64,000 nucleotides of DNA. Source: Palleronia pelagia (lineage in GTDB: Bacteria > Pseudomonadota > Alphaproteobacteria > Rhodobacterales > Rhodobacteraceae). Where the stretch lies: the NCBI RefSeq assembly GCF_900110115.1, contig NZ_FOCM01000002.1:310001-374000 (forward strand), in the 5' to 3' direction. Positions 40,947-48,027 of the stretch are shown in pieces. The first letter of the stretch is position 1; the number at the start of each line of letters is the position of its first letter. The notes under the pieces are model-generated. The model made no database searches and had not been told where the DNA came from. It was given only the letters and a program-made list of their open reading frames with translations. A program made the position numbers and the translations under genes.

Positions 40947-41750
40947 TCAGCCGAAGCCCCGCAGCGCACCGACCATGCGCGCGTTCTCGAGCGCGATGAC
41001 GCTCTGATCGGCAAAGGTCTGGGCGAGTCCGGTGGCCTGGGCGCTGAACGGCCGCACGGCTTGCCGATAGATCGTGAAGGCGCCCGCCAGCGTTTCACCC
41101 GACATCATCGGGATCGCCACGAACGAGCGGGCCCCGCCCAGGATGGCGGTGGCGTAGCGCAGGGGATCGTCGGTCTGGAACACCTCTTCTGCCCGGACGT
41201 CGAAGATGTTCACCACCGCCCGGTTCATCGCCAGGCGGCCAAGCCCGGTCTGTGGGCCGGGCTCGAAGACGCCCTGCCCTTCCAGCCAGTCCCGGAAGGG
41301 CCCGGGGATCCCGCGCATGTGGCTCGCCTCGTAGCGGCCCGCGCCGTGATAGGCGAACAGGATACCGAACTCCGCCTCGCACAGTTCCAGCGCGAACCCG
41401 AGGATCGCCGACATGACCGCGTCGATTTCACCGTCCGACCGGCTGATGATCCTCAGGACCTCGGCCAGTGCCTGCTCGCGGCGCAGTGCTTCCTCCAGGC
41501 TGAGCGCCAGCTCGGAAATCACCGCCGCGTGGTCGATCTTGATGTCTGCCTGCGGTGCCGCGCCATCCAGGCGCGCGTGCAGATCCAGCTTCGACGACAC
41601 CTCGAGCTTGCGATAGATCGCGGCAAGGTGCGTGCGCACGGTGGAGGGCGCGATGCACAGCCGGGCGGCGATCACCTGGTAAGTGTCGCCCTTGGCATAG
41701 GCTCGGGCGATCTCGATCTCGCGGTGACTGAGGATGTCTTCGGGTGACAT
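40947..41750 (-). CDS. LuxR-type helix-turn-helix regulator with C-terminal GAF domain
   Basis: 267 residues. Residues ~1-65 form a LuxR/NarL DNA-binding domain (LSHREIEIARAYAKGDTYQV, IAPSTVRTHLAAIYRKLEV). Residues ~110-260 form a GAF domain (EVLRIISRSDGEIDAVMSAI, ELCEAEFGILFAYHGAGRYE, SFVAIPMMSGETLAGAFTIY, ADQSVIALENARM). The usual order is sensor first and LuxR domain last; here it is reversed, and the GAF ends as it does in GAF-histidine kinases, as if a kinase module had been lost. It is divergent from the NTF2-like/MFS pair, with a 7-bp dyad between them. Confidence 0.85.
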   Translation of the reverse strand: MSPEDILSHREIEIARAYAKGDTYQVIAARLCIAPSTVRTHLAAIYRKLEVSSKLDLHARLDGAAPQADIKIDHAAVISELALSLEEALRREQALAEVLRIISRSDGEIDAVMSAILGFALELCEAEFGILFAYHGAGRYEASHMRGIPGPFRDWLEGQGVFEPGPQTGLGRLAMNRAVVNIFDVRAEEVFQTDDPLRYATAILGGARSFVAIPMMSGETLAGAFTIYRQAVRPFSAQATGLAQTFADQSVIALENARMVGALRGFG

Positions 41751-41820
41751 GGTGGGGCGACCGTTCGGGTTTGATGCCCCCGATCCTGTGGCAGCGGCTG
41801 TTTCCGGGCAATCCTGCAGA

Positions 41821-41840
41821 TGCTGTAGATGAATACAGCA
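41821..41840. promoter_or_regulatory. Operator-like dyad in the divergent LuxR-GAF / NTF2-like promoter
   Basis: TGCTGTA at 41821-41827 and TACAGCA at 41834-41840 are perfect inverted 7-mers separated by 6 bases. The motif CTGCAGATGC occurs beside it (41814) and again at about 41860. The placement between divergent genes, roughly 70-90 bases from each start, is what one expects of a regulator-binding site. Confidence 0.55.
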
Positions 41841-41930
41841 GGCCGCAGGCGCCGTTTACTGCAGATGCCCGATACCGCGGATCATCCCGTCGCGTCATCC
41901 TGGCCGCATCGACAGACACGAGGTGATCCG

Positions 41931-42344
41931 ATGCGCATGGAAGAGACAGCCAGGACCTTTTTCGAAGCGTGCGAAACCGGCGGCGGCTGGGAGGCTTGCG
42001 CGCCGTTCTGCCACGACGGCGCGCGCTTTCACTGCCAGGCCGACGCGCTGGCGGACGTGACGACGATTGCGGCATATGCCGACTGGATGAAGGGGCTGCT
42101 GACCCCGATCCCGGACGGCCGTTATGATCTCACGGCTTTCGCGGTCGATACCGAGCGAAGGACCGTGGTCGCGGCGGCCGTGTTCCGCGGGACCCAGACC
42201 GGACCGGGCGGGCCTGCCGCGCCGACAGGCAAGACCGTCGCATCCGACTATGCCTATGTCATGGCCTTCGACGGCGACCGCATCGCCAGCATGACCAAGA
42301 TCTGGAACGATGGCCACGCGCTGCGACAGCTGGGCTGGGCATGA
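41931..42344 (+). CDS. NTF2-like (SnoaL-type) small protein
   Basis: 137 residues in the NTF2-like cone fold: RTFFEACETGGGWEACAPFC, ADVTTIAAYADWMKGLLTPI, then strand-rich TVVAAAVFRGTQTG and DYAYVMAFDGDRIASMTKIW. Members are cyclases, isomerases, hydratases or ligand-binding proteins; the fold alone does not tell. The start follows GAGGTGAT at 41920. The stop overlaps the MFS start by ATGA, so transporter and protein act together. Confidence 0.75.
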   Translation: MRMEETARTFFEACETGGGWEACAPFCHDGARFHCQADALADVTTIAAYADWMKGLLTPIPDGRYDLTAFAVDTERRTVVAAAVFRGTQTGPGGPAAPTGKTVASDYAYVMAFDGDRIASMTKIWNDGHALRQLGWA

Positions 42345-43513
42345 TGCGCTGGCGGATCCTCGCGCTGCTCTTCGCCGCGCGCGTCGGGCTGGGCTTTCAG
42401 TTCCAGACCATGGGCGCGGTCGGCGGGGATCTGACGGATGCCTTCGGGCTCGATAACGCCGACCTGGGGTTCATGATCGGGCTGTTCATGGCGCCGGGTC
42501 TGTTCCTCGCCCTTCCGGCGGGGATCATCGGTCGCTTCGCCTCGGACAGAACGTTGGCCGGCTTGGGCCTTGCCGCCCTCGCCGTGGGCAGCCTGATGTC
42601 CGCGCTGGCCGCCGGACCGTTCGGCATCGGGGCCGGGCGGGTTCTGTGCGGAGCCGGTTTCCTGTTCACGACCCTCTACTTCACCAAGATGGTGGCCGAC
42701 TGGTTCGACGGGCGCGAGATCGCCACCGCCATGAGCGTGCTGGTCATGAGCTGGCCCTTCGGCATCGCGATGGGACAGGTCGGTCACACCTGGCTTGCCG
42801 ATCTACACGGCTGGCGAGCGCCCTTCGTGGTGGCCGCCGCCTGGTGCGCGGTCGCAGCTTTCGCCGTGATCGCCTTCTACAGGACACCGCGGGACCTTCC
42901 TTCGCGCCGCGCGGTCCGGATGACGGGCCTGCTGCGGCGCGAATGGGGGCTGATCGTGGCGGCCGGCACGGCCTGGGGCGTCTTCAATGCAGGCTACGTG
43001 GTGTATCTGAGTTTCGGGCCCACGCTGCTGGAGGCGCAAGGCATGGGCACGCTGGCCGCCGCGTCGGTCATCAGCGTCGGAAGCTGGGTGATGATCGTCT
43101 CAGGGGCCTTCTGCGGGCAATTCGTGGACAGGCGCGGGCGACGCGACATCGTCATCGCTGTCTGCATGGCCGGGGCCATCGTGGCGATGATGCTGCTGTC
43201 GGTGCCCGGCGCCGGGCTGACGGCGAGCCTGCTGTTCGGGTTGATCGGCATGGCGCCGGCCGGTGTGATCATGGCCCTGGCCGGCCAGGCCGTGGCGCCC
43301 GAGCGGCGGGCCTTCGGGATGGGGATCTTCTTTACCATCTACTACGCGATCATGTCCGCCAGCCCCCCATTGGCCGGGTGGTTGCTGGACCGCACCGGCG
43401 CGCCCGAAAACGCAATGGCGTTCGGCGCGGCGCTCTTCGCTGCGGTATTTCCGGCGACGATCGCGTTCCGCCGTCTCAAGATCATCCCGCCGGGAATCCG
43501 TCGCGCAGCCTGA
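42341..43513 (+). CDS. Major facilitator superfamily transporter
   Basis: 390 residues, 12 hydrophobic helices. The first helix contains FAARVGLGFQFQTMGAVGGD, loop 2-3 carries GIIGRFASDRTL, and the second half repeats it as GQFVDRRGRRDIVIAVC. The length and lack of extra domains fit a small-molecule permease. It is coupled to the NTF2-like gene by ATGA. Its 3' end overlaps the convergent kinase gene by 32 bases. It might carry apionate-type acids given that neighbour, but the opposite orientation and separate regulator make this only a possibility. Confidence 0.88.
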   Translation: MMRWRILALLFAARVGLGFQFQTMGAVGGDLTDAFGLDNADLGFMIGLFMAPGLFLALPAGIIGRFASDRTLAGLGLAALAVGSLMSALAAGPFGIGAGRVLCGAGFLFTTLYFTKMVADWFDGREIATAMSVLVMSWPFGIAMGQVGHTWLADLHGWRAPFVVAAAWCAVAAFAVIAFYRTPRDLPSRRAVRMTGLLRREWGLIVAAGTAWGVFNAGYVVYLSFGPTLLEAQGMGTLAAASVISVGSWVMIVSGAFCGQFVDRRGRRDIVIAVCMAGAIVAMMLLSVPGAGLTASLLFGLIGMAPAGVIMALAGQAVAPERRAFGMGIFFTIYYAIMSASPPLAGWLLDRTGAPENAMAFGAALFAAVFPATIAFRRLKIIPPGIRRAA

Positions 43514-44795
43514 TGAAGTAGTCGTCACCGCCAACCTGGCCGCCTTTCAAGGCGATCTCAAACGACTGTCCGCTGTTGCGATGGGCCTGGCAGATGGGTG
43601 AGCCGGGGCTGTCCGGCAACGGATAGCGCAGGGTAAGCGCGAAGATGTCGAGGGCCGATAGCGCATGGCTCGACGTGTCACCACCCGCGACGCCGACCCG
43701 GCCGAGCGAGAACCTGTCGGTGAGCCGGCGGAGCAATCCGCCAAGCGCCAGGCCCACCCGATCCGCGGAGTCCTGTGACACGTCGGGCGAGACTTGCCCA
43801 AGTGCAGTATAGAGGATCGGGCTCCGGCCTTCTTTTATGGCAGCGCAGGCGTTCTGAAAGGCCAAGGACAGGGCGGCATCCACGCCCTGCCCCGACGCCA
43901 GCGCCGCGAAATCGACCTCGATCCCGGCGAAACCCGCGCTGCAGGCCGCGCGAATCTGACGCTCCGTCGTCGGAGAGCAACTGCCGGAGACGACCGCGAT
44001 CACCGTCTCGGGCACGAGTGGCGGGATGTCGGCAGCCCCCTGAACCATGCCTTTGGCGGACCAGTGGCCCAGCAGCGCGTATTCCACGCCGGACGACCCG
44101 ACGATGAACGGGCCGGTTTCTTCCAGCGCGTCTTCGATCAGGGCCCCGGCGTTGATCTGCGACGCAGCATCGTAGACGTCGACGATCGAAACCCGCTCGC
44201 CCGCCTGCCGGTTCGCCCGCAGCGCGGCAAGGCCGGTCGTCTTGCGGGTGGCGTCCGGACCCACGCAGCCGATGGGCAGAGACGTCTGCGCGGCAAGGTG
44301 CATCCGCAGGTCCGCCTCGGCCATGGGCGTGGCGGGATGGCGGCTCATCACCGGGTGACGGTCGATGCGGTAGACCTGGTCCTGGTAGCTGGCGAACAGG
44401 GTGCCGAACATCGTGTAGCGGCGCAGTTGCGGGGCGCCAACTACGAGACTGGCGACCTCCTGCCCGAAGACCTCCAGTCCGATTTCCAGCGCGCGACCGA
44501 TAGATCCTTTTCGCGGCGCGCTGTCGAAGGTCGAGCATGTCTTGTAGTGGCAATGCCGCGCGCCCAGCCCTTTCAGCCACTCGAAAGCGCCGGGCAGATG
44601 GGCGTCCATCCAGTCGGGATCGCGGCTGCGGCTCTCCCCGGCGAGGCCTATGGCCCGGACATCGGGAAACCGCGCAAGCTGATCCGCGGTAGGGATGCGG
44701 GTGAAGAGGACAGTCGGAACGCCGTTGCCGGCCAGCGCCTCCATCACGTCGGTCGAGCCGGTGAAGTCGTCCCCGTAATAGGTGAGGTCCAGCAT
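43482..44795 (-). CDS. oiaK: Four-carbon acid sugar kinase family; probable 3-oxo-isoapionate kinase
   Basis: 437 residues. The DUF1537/four-carbon-acid-sugar kinase opening is DLTYYGDDFTGSTDVMEALA, with HYKTCSTFDSAPRKGSIGRA near residue 85, VVSGSCSPTTERQIRAA near 270 and the C-terminal ATP-site loop VGVAGGDTSSHALSAL. These kinases phosphorylate acid sugars. Coupling by TGATG to a RuBisCO-like protein gene, and divergence from apnO, match the published OiaK/RuBisCO-like/ApnO apionate pathway. The family is certain; the specific substrate comes from context. Confidence 0.85.
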   Translation of the reverse strand: MLDLTYYGDDFTGSTDVMEALAGNGVPTVLFTRIPTADQLARFPDVRAIGLAGESRSRDPDWMDAHLPGAFEWLKGLGARHCHYKTCSTFDSAPRKGSIGRALEIGLEVFGQEVASLVVGAPQLRRYTMFGTLFASYQDQVYRIDRHPVMSRHPATPMAEADLRMHLAAQTSLPIGCVGPDATRKTTGLAALRANRQAGERVSIVDVYDAASQINAGALIEDALEETGPFIVGSSGVEYALLGHWSAKGMVQGAADIPPLVPETVIAVVSGSCSPTTERQIRAACSAGFAGIEVDFAALASGQGVDAALSLAFQNACAAIKEGRSPILYTALGQVSPDVSQDSADRVGLALGGLLRRLTDRFSLGRVGVAGGDTSSHALSALDIFALTLRYPLPDSPGSPICQAHRNSGQSFEIALKGGQVGGDDYFIRLRDGFPAG

Positions 44796-46051
44796 CAGGC
44801 CATCCGCTTCCCGAAGGCGGCGATCGCCTGTGCAAGCGCCTCGTTCTGTTGCGCATGGTCGGGCAGGCTGCGGCCCAGGGCGGCGGCCTCGGCGGCCTGC
44901 CGCATGCTGGCGACACCAGCACCGATGCCGCCCGGGTGCCCGATGATCCCGCCGCCCGCGCAGATGAGGAAGTCGTCCGAACCCGCCGCGGCGACCGTGC
45001 CGGGGACCTGCAGCGCCGTCTGCCCCGAGGAAAAGACCGGCATCGCCTCGAAGGCCGGACCGTCGTCGAACAGCGGCGACAGGACGGCCTTCGCCGAGGC
45101 CGTGACGCTGTCATCAGGCTCGGAGAACTTGTTGCCGAGCCCGTTCACGTGCAAGTGGTCCGCCCCGGCGAGCCGCCAGAATTTCTGCCAGGCGACATAG
45201 CTGATCCCGATATCCGGCGAGCGTGAGAACAGCCCCCATCCGGCCCGGTGGGCGTGGATCGGCAGGTCGCCGTGGCGCCGCAGCGCCGTCATGCCGGCCA
45301 GGCCGATGCAGTGCATCGACACCATCACGCACGTTCCGCCCGCCGCGCGCACGATGTCGTGGCCGCGCCGCATCTCGTCCAGGTCGCCGGTGATGTTGAA
45401 GGCGACCATCACCTTCTTGCCGGTCCGGTCGGCGTGATCGTTGACCACGCGCATGACCCGGTCGACACGCTCGGGCAATGGGCAGGCCGGGCCGTTGGCC
45501 TGCAATTCGTCGTCCTTGATGAAGTCGATGCCGCCCCGCGCCAGGTCCTCGACCACGTCCGCCGTCTGGTCGGGCGTCAGGCCGACGCTCGGCTTGATGA
45601 TGGTCCCGATCAGCGGCCCGCTTTCGACACCGCACAGGCGCCGCGTGCCGGCCACGCCGAACGCCGGTCCCGGGCAGGCCGACGCGAACTCGGGCGGGAA
45701 CGAGACATCCAGCAGCCGCAGCGCCGAGACCTCGGCCAGTTCGAACAGGTTGCCGGCCACGGTCGCCAGGACGTTGGGCAGCGACGGCCCCATCGTCTCG
45801 ACCGGCCAGGACAGCCGGATGCGGCCCCGCTGGAAAGACTCGCTTTCGATGCGGCACGGCAAGGAGGGCGCCGACCGCGTGTCCAGCAACTCGACCCGCT
45901 CGACGACGGCGCCAGACCGGGCGCGGAGGTCATCGGTCTCGCCCGGCAGCTTCAGGAAGGTCCCCGACGATTGTTCACCGGCGATGACCTCGGCCGCCCG
46001 CTCGAGCGCGACCGGGCTTTCGAGTTCGTATTCAGCGTAGATCCTGCCCAT
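44795..46051 (-). CDS. RuBisCO-like protein (3-oxo-isoapionate-4-phosphate decarboxylase or transcarboxylase/hydrolase)
   Basis: 418 residues, RuBisCO large-chain superfamily, form-IV-like. The active-site Lys153 is in GTIIKPSVGLTPDQ. The carbamylation/metal motif FIKDDE gives Lys179, Asp181 and Glu182, and the His region reads IHAHRAGWG. HVNGLGNKFSE near 300 and the phosphate loop AGGGIIGHPGGIGAG near 370 are further landmarks. Known relatives beside oiaK and apnO act on 3-oxo-isoapionate 4-phosphate, as decarboxylase (OiaX) or as transcarboxylase/hydrolase (OiaT). I cannot tell which from sequence alone, so no symbol is given. It does not fix carbon dioxide in the Calvin cycle: no small subunit or phosphoribulokinase is present. 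Confidence 0.88.
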   Translation of the reverse strand: MGRIYAEYELESPVALERAAEVIAGEQSSGTFLKLPGETDDLRARSGAVVERVELLDTRSAPSLPCRIESESFQRGRIRLSWPVETMGPSLPNVLATVAGNLFELAEVSALRLLDVSFPPEFASACPGPAFGVAGTRRLCGVESGPLIGTIIKPSVGLTPDQTADVVEDLARGGIDFIKDDELQANGPACPLPERVDRVMRVVNDHADRTGKKVMVAFNITGDLDEMRRGHDIVRAAGGTCVMVSMHCIGLAGMTALRRHGDLPIHAHRAGWGLFSRSPDIGISYVAWQKFWRLAGADHLHVNGLGNKFSEPDDSVTASAKAVLSPLFDDGPAFEAMPVFSSGQTALQVPGTVAAAGSDDFLICAGGGIIGHPGGIGAGVASMRQAAEAAALGRSLPDHAQQNEALAQAIAAFGKRMA

Positions 46052-46067
46052 GGCGCCTGCCCGTCAC

Positions 46068-46096
46068 CTTATCATCTTGTCATACAAGTTGATAAG
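46068..46096. promoter_or_regulatory. Operator for the GntR/FCD regulator of the apionate genes
   Basis: A 29-base dyad centred on 46082 has arms CTTATCA / TGATAAG and inner arms CTTGT / ACAAG, with one mismatched pair and the centre CAT. The core TTGTCATACAA fits the FadR-subfamily operator pattern T-x-GT-x3-AC-x-A exactly. It sits in the 90-base spacer between the divergent RuBisCO-like and apnO genes. The FCD regulator encoded after apnO is the obvious ligand. Confidence 0.8.
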
Positions 46097-46141
46097 ATTA
46101 TAAGCGGAGGGAAATCAACCTCTGCCTTCTGGAGACCGAGC

Positions 46142-46966
46142 ATGAAAATCGCACTCATTGGCGCCGGCGGAAAAATGGGCGTTCGCCTGTCCCTGAATCT
46201 CGAGGGGTCGTCCTACGACGTGGCCCACGTGGAGGTCAGCGAGGGCGGGCGCGAGCGGCTGAAGGCCGCGGTGGGCGCCGACTGCGTGCCGCAGGCGGAG
46301 GCCCTGAAGGACGCGGATGCCGTGATCCTGGCGGTGCCGGACACGATGATCGGCAAGGTCAGCGCGGGGCTGGTGGACGATCTGGCGCCGGGAACCATCG
46401 TGGTCATCCTCGACGCGGCCGCCCCCGCCGCCGGACACCTGCCCGAGCGTTCGGACATCACCTATTTCGTGACCCACCCCTGCCATCCGCCGATCTTCAA
46501 CGACGAGACGGACCCCGCCGCCAAGCGCGACTTCTTCGGCGGCGTCGCCGCACGCCAGGCGATCGTCAGCGCCCTCATGCAGGGACCGGAAGAACACTTC
46601 GCCCTGGGCGAGGGCATCGCCAGGACGATCTTCCAGCCGATCCTGCGGTCGCACAGGGTCACGGTGGAGCAGATGGCCATGCTGGAGCCGGGCCTGTCCG
46701 AGACGGTCTGCGCCACCCTGCTGGTTGCCATGAAGGACGCGATGGACGAGGTTGTCCGCCGTGGCGTCGACAAGGTCGCCGCGCGCGATTTCCTGCTGGG
46801 ACACATGAACATTCTCGGCGCGGTCATCATGGAAGAGGTGGACGGCGTCTTCTCCGATGCCTGCAACAAGGCCATCGAGAACGGGTATCCGCGGATCCTG
46901 CGCGACGACTGGCTCGGCCTCTTCGAACCCGACGAGATCGCGGACAGCATCCGTCGCATCACCTGA
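46142..46966 (+). CDS. apnO: D-apionate oxidoisomerase
   Basis: 274 residues. The Rossmann motif IALIGAGGKMGVRLSLNL opens the protein; VILAVPDTMIGKVSAG follows. The segment FVTHPCHPPIFNDETD is a hallmark of this family, and MEEVDGVFSDACNKAIENGY near the end is equally typical. ApnO oxidises and rearranges D-apionate to 3-oxo-isoapionate using NAD. It is divergent from the OiaK/RuBisCO-like genes and 13 bases ahead of the regulator gene. The clustering of all three enzyme families makes the assignment strong. Confidence 0.9.
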   Translation: MKIALIGAGGKMGVRLSLNLEGSSYDVAHVEVSEGGRERLKAAVGADCVPQAEALKDADAVILAVPDTMIGKVSAGLVDDLAPGTIVVILDAAAPAAGHLPERSDITYFVTHPCHPPIFNDETDPAAKRDFFGGVAARQAIVSALMQGPEEHFALGEGIARTIFQPILRSHRVTVEQMAMLEPGLSETVCATLLVAMKDAMDEVVRRGVDKVAARDFLLGHMNILGAVIMEEVDGVFSDACNKAIENGYPRILRDDWLGLFEPDEIADSIRRIT

Positions 46967-46979
46967 AACGGAGGGAGCC

Positions 46980-47714
46980 ATGAGCGGTTTCGGTCGCCCC
47001 CAGAACCCCGGCACCAAGATCGTCCGGACGCGGCTGTCCGACCAGGTGCTCGAACGGCTGCAAGAGCGTATCGCCTCCGGCGTCCTGTCGCCGGGCGAAC
47101 AGATGCCGTCGGAACGGGAGTTGATGGAGGAGTTCGGCGTCGGCCGTCCCGCCGTGCGCGAGGCGATGCAGCGCCTGCATGACGCGGGGCTGATCTCGGT
47201 GTCGCAGGGTGGCCGCGCGCGGGTCAACGAGATCGCCGCCGACACCGCCCTGCGCAGCATGGACGCCGTGGCGCGGATGCTGATCTCGGGTTTTCCGAAC
47301 TATCTCGATCACCTCAAGGAGGCCCGGATCCGGTTCGAGCTGGGGATGGTCGAAACGGCGGCCGAACGGGCGACGGCCGATGACATCGCGGTGCTGCGGG
47401 ACAATATCGAGATGCAGCGCTCCAAGATCTCCAGCCCCGACGCGCAGGAATTCATCTACTGCGACATGGATTTCCACCGTCAGATCGCGGAAATCTCGGG
47501 CAATCCGATTTACGCAGCCCTGAGCGAGGCGATCCTGACGTGGCTGTCGGCCTACCACGTGCACCTGTTGCGCTGGACGGGAAACGAAACGACCACCCTC
47601 GACGAACACAGTGCGATCGTGGATGCGCTTGAAGTCGGTTCGTCCGAGACGGCCAGAGACGCGATGAAAGTCCATCTGGAGCGTTCTTCCGACCTCTACC
47701 GTCTTACCGAGTGA
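46980..47714 (+). CDS. GntR-family regulator, FadR subfamily (FCD domain)
   Basis: 244 residues. The winged helix at ~15-75 reads LSDQVLERLQERIASGVLSP, PSERELMEEFGVGRPAVREA and LHDAGLISVSQGGRARV. The FCD domain has helices with metal-type ligands: ARIRFELGMVETAAERATAD, DMDFHRQIAEISGNPIYAAL, EHSAIVDALEVGSSETARDA. GGAGGGAG precedes the start. It probably represses both arms of the apionate cluster through the dyad at 46068-46096 and is relieved by a pathway acid. Confidence 0.92.
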   Translation: MSGFGRPQNPGTKIVRTRLSDQVLERLQERIASGVLSPGEQMPSERELMEEFGVGRPAVREAMQRLHDAGLISVSQGGRARVNEIAADTALRSMDAVARMLISGFPNYLDHLKEARIRFELGMVETAAERATADDIAVLRDNIEMQRSKISSPDAQEFIYCDMDFHRQIAEISGNPIYAALSEAILTWLSAYHVHLLRWTGNETTTLDEHSAIVDALEVGSSETARDAMKVHLERSSDLYRLTE

Positions 47715-48027
47715 TTTTCAGCGCGAAGCAGACCGAGCATTGCGCCAGCGCGAATAAGTCGTGGGAGAACGGTTGGCTTCTGTGATGTTGAGCGACTTCT
47801 CAACCGCTTGAAAAATCGACCCGAATCAGTCGTCGGACACGCCACCATCGCGCTTGGGCGGCAGCTTCATCCCGGGACCGTGGCATTGCGAGCATCCGCT
47901 GCCGTCATGACGGACCAGATGCCAGCAACTGTGGAATCCATAACGGCCTGATCTCCGCTTTTTGAGAACTGCGCCGCCGGTGGTACACTCGCGCCGCATT
48001 TCAAAAATCAATTCAGGGAGCGGGTTC
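47715..48027. other. 313-base intergenic stretch
   Basis: After the regulator stop there is an inverted repeat GTTGAG / CTCAAC (47787-47804, 6-base loop), possibly a terminator. A minus-strand frame ending at 47826 contains CSQCHG, but it has no ribosome site and I do not call it. The last 20 bases hold AGGGAG, the ribosome site of the following oxidase gene. Confidence 0.5.

Noticed and set aside
44795-46051. Calling this a CO2-fixing RuBisCO
   Set aside because: It is 418 residues, lacks a small subunit or phosphoribulokinase partner, and sits in an apionate gene set; a RuBisCO-like function is far more likely.
47826-47999. Minus-strand 57-codon frame with a CSQCHG heme-like motif
   Set aside because: No ribosome-binding site, no signal peptide for a c-type cytochrome, and it lies in a gap that also contains the leader of the oxidase gene.
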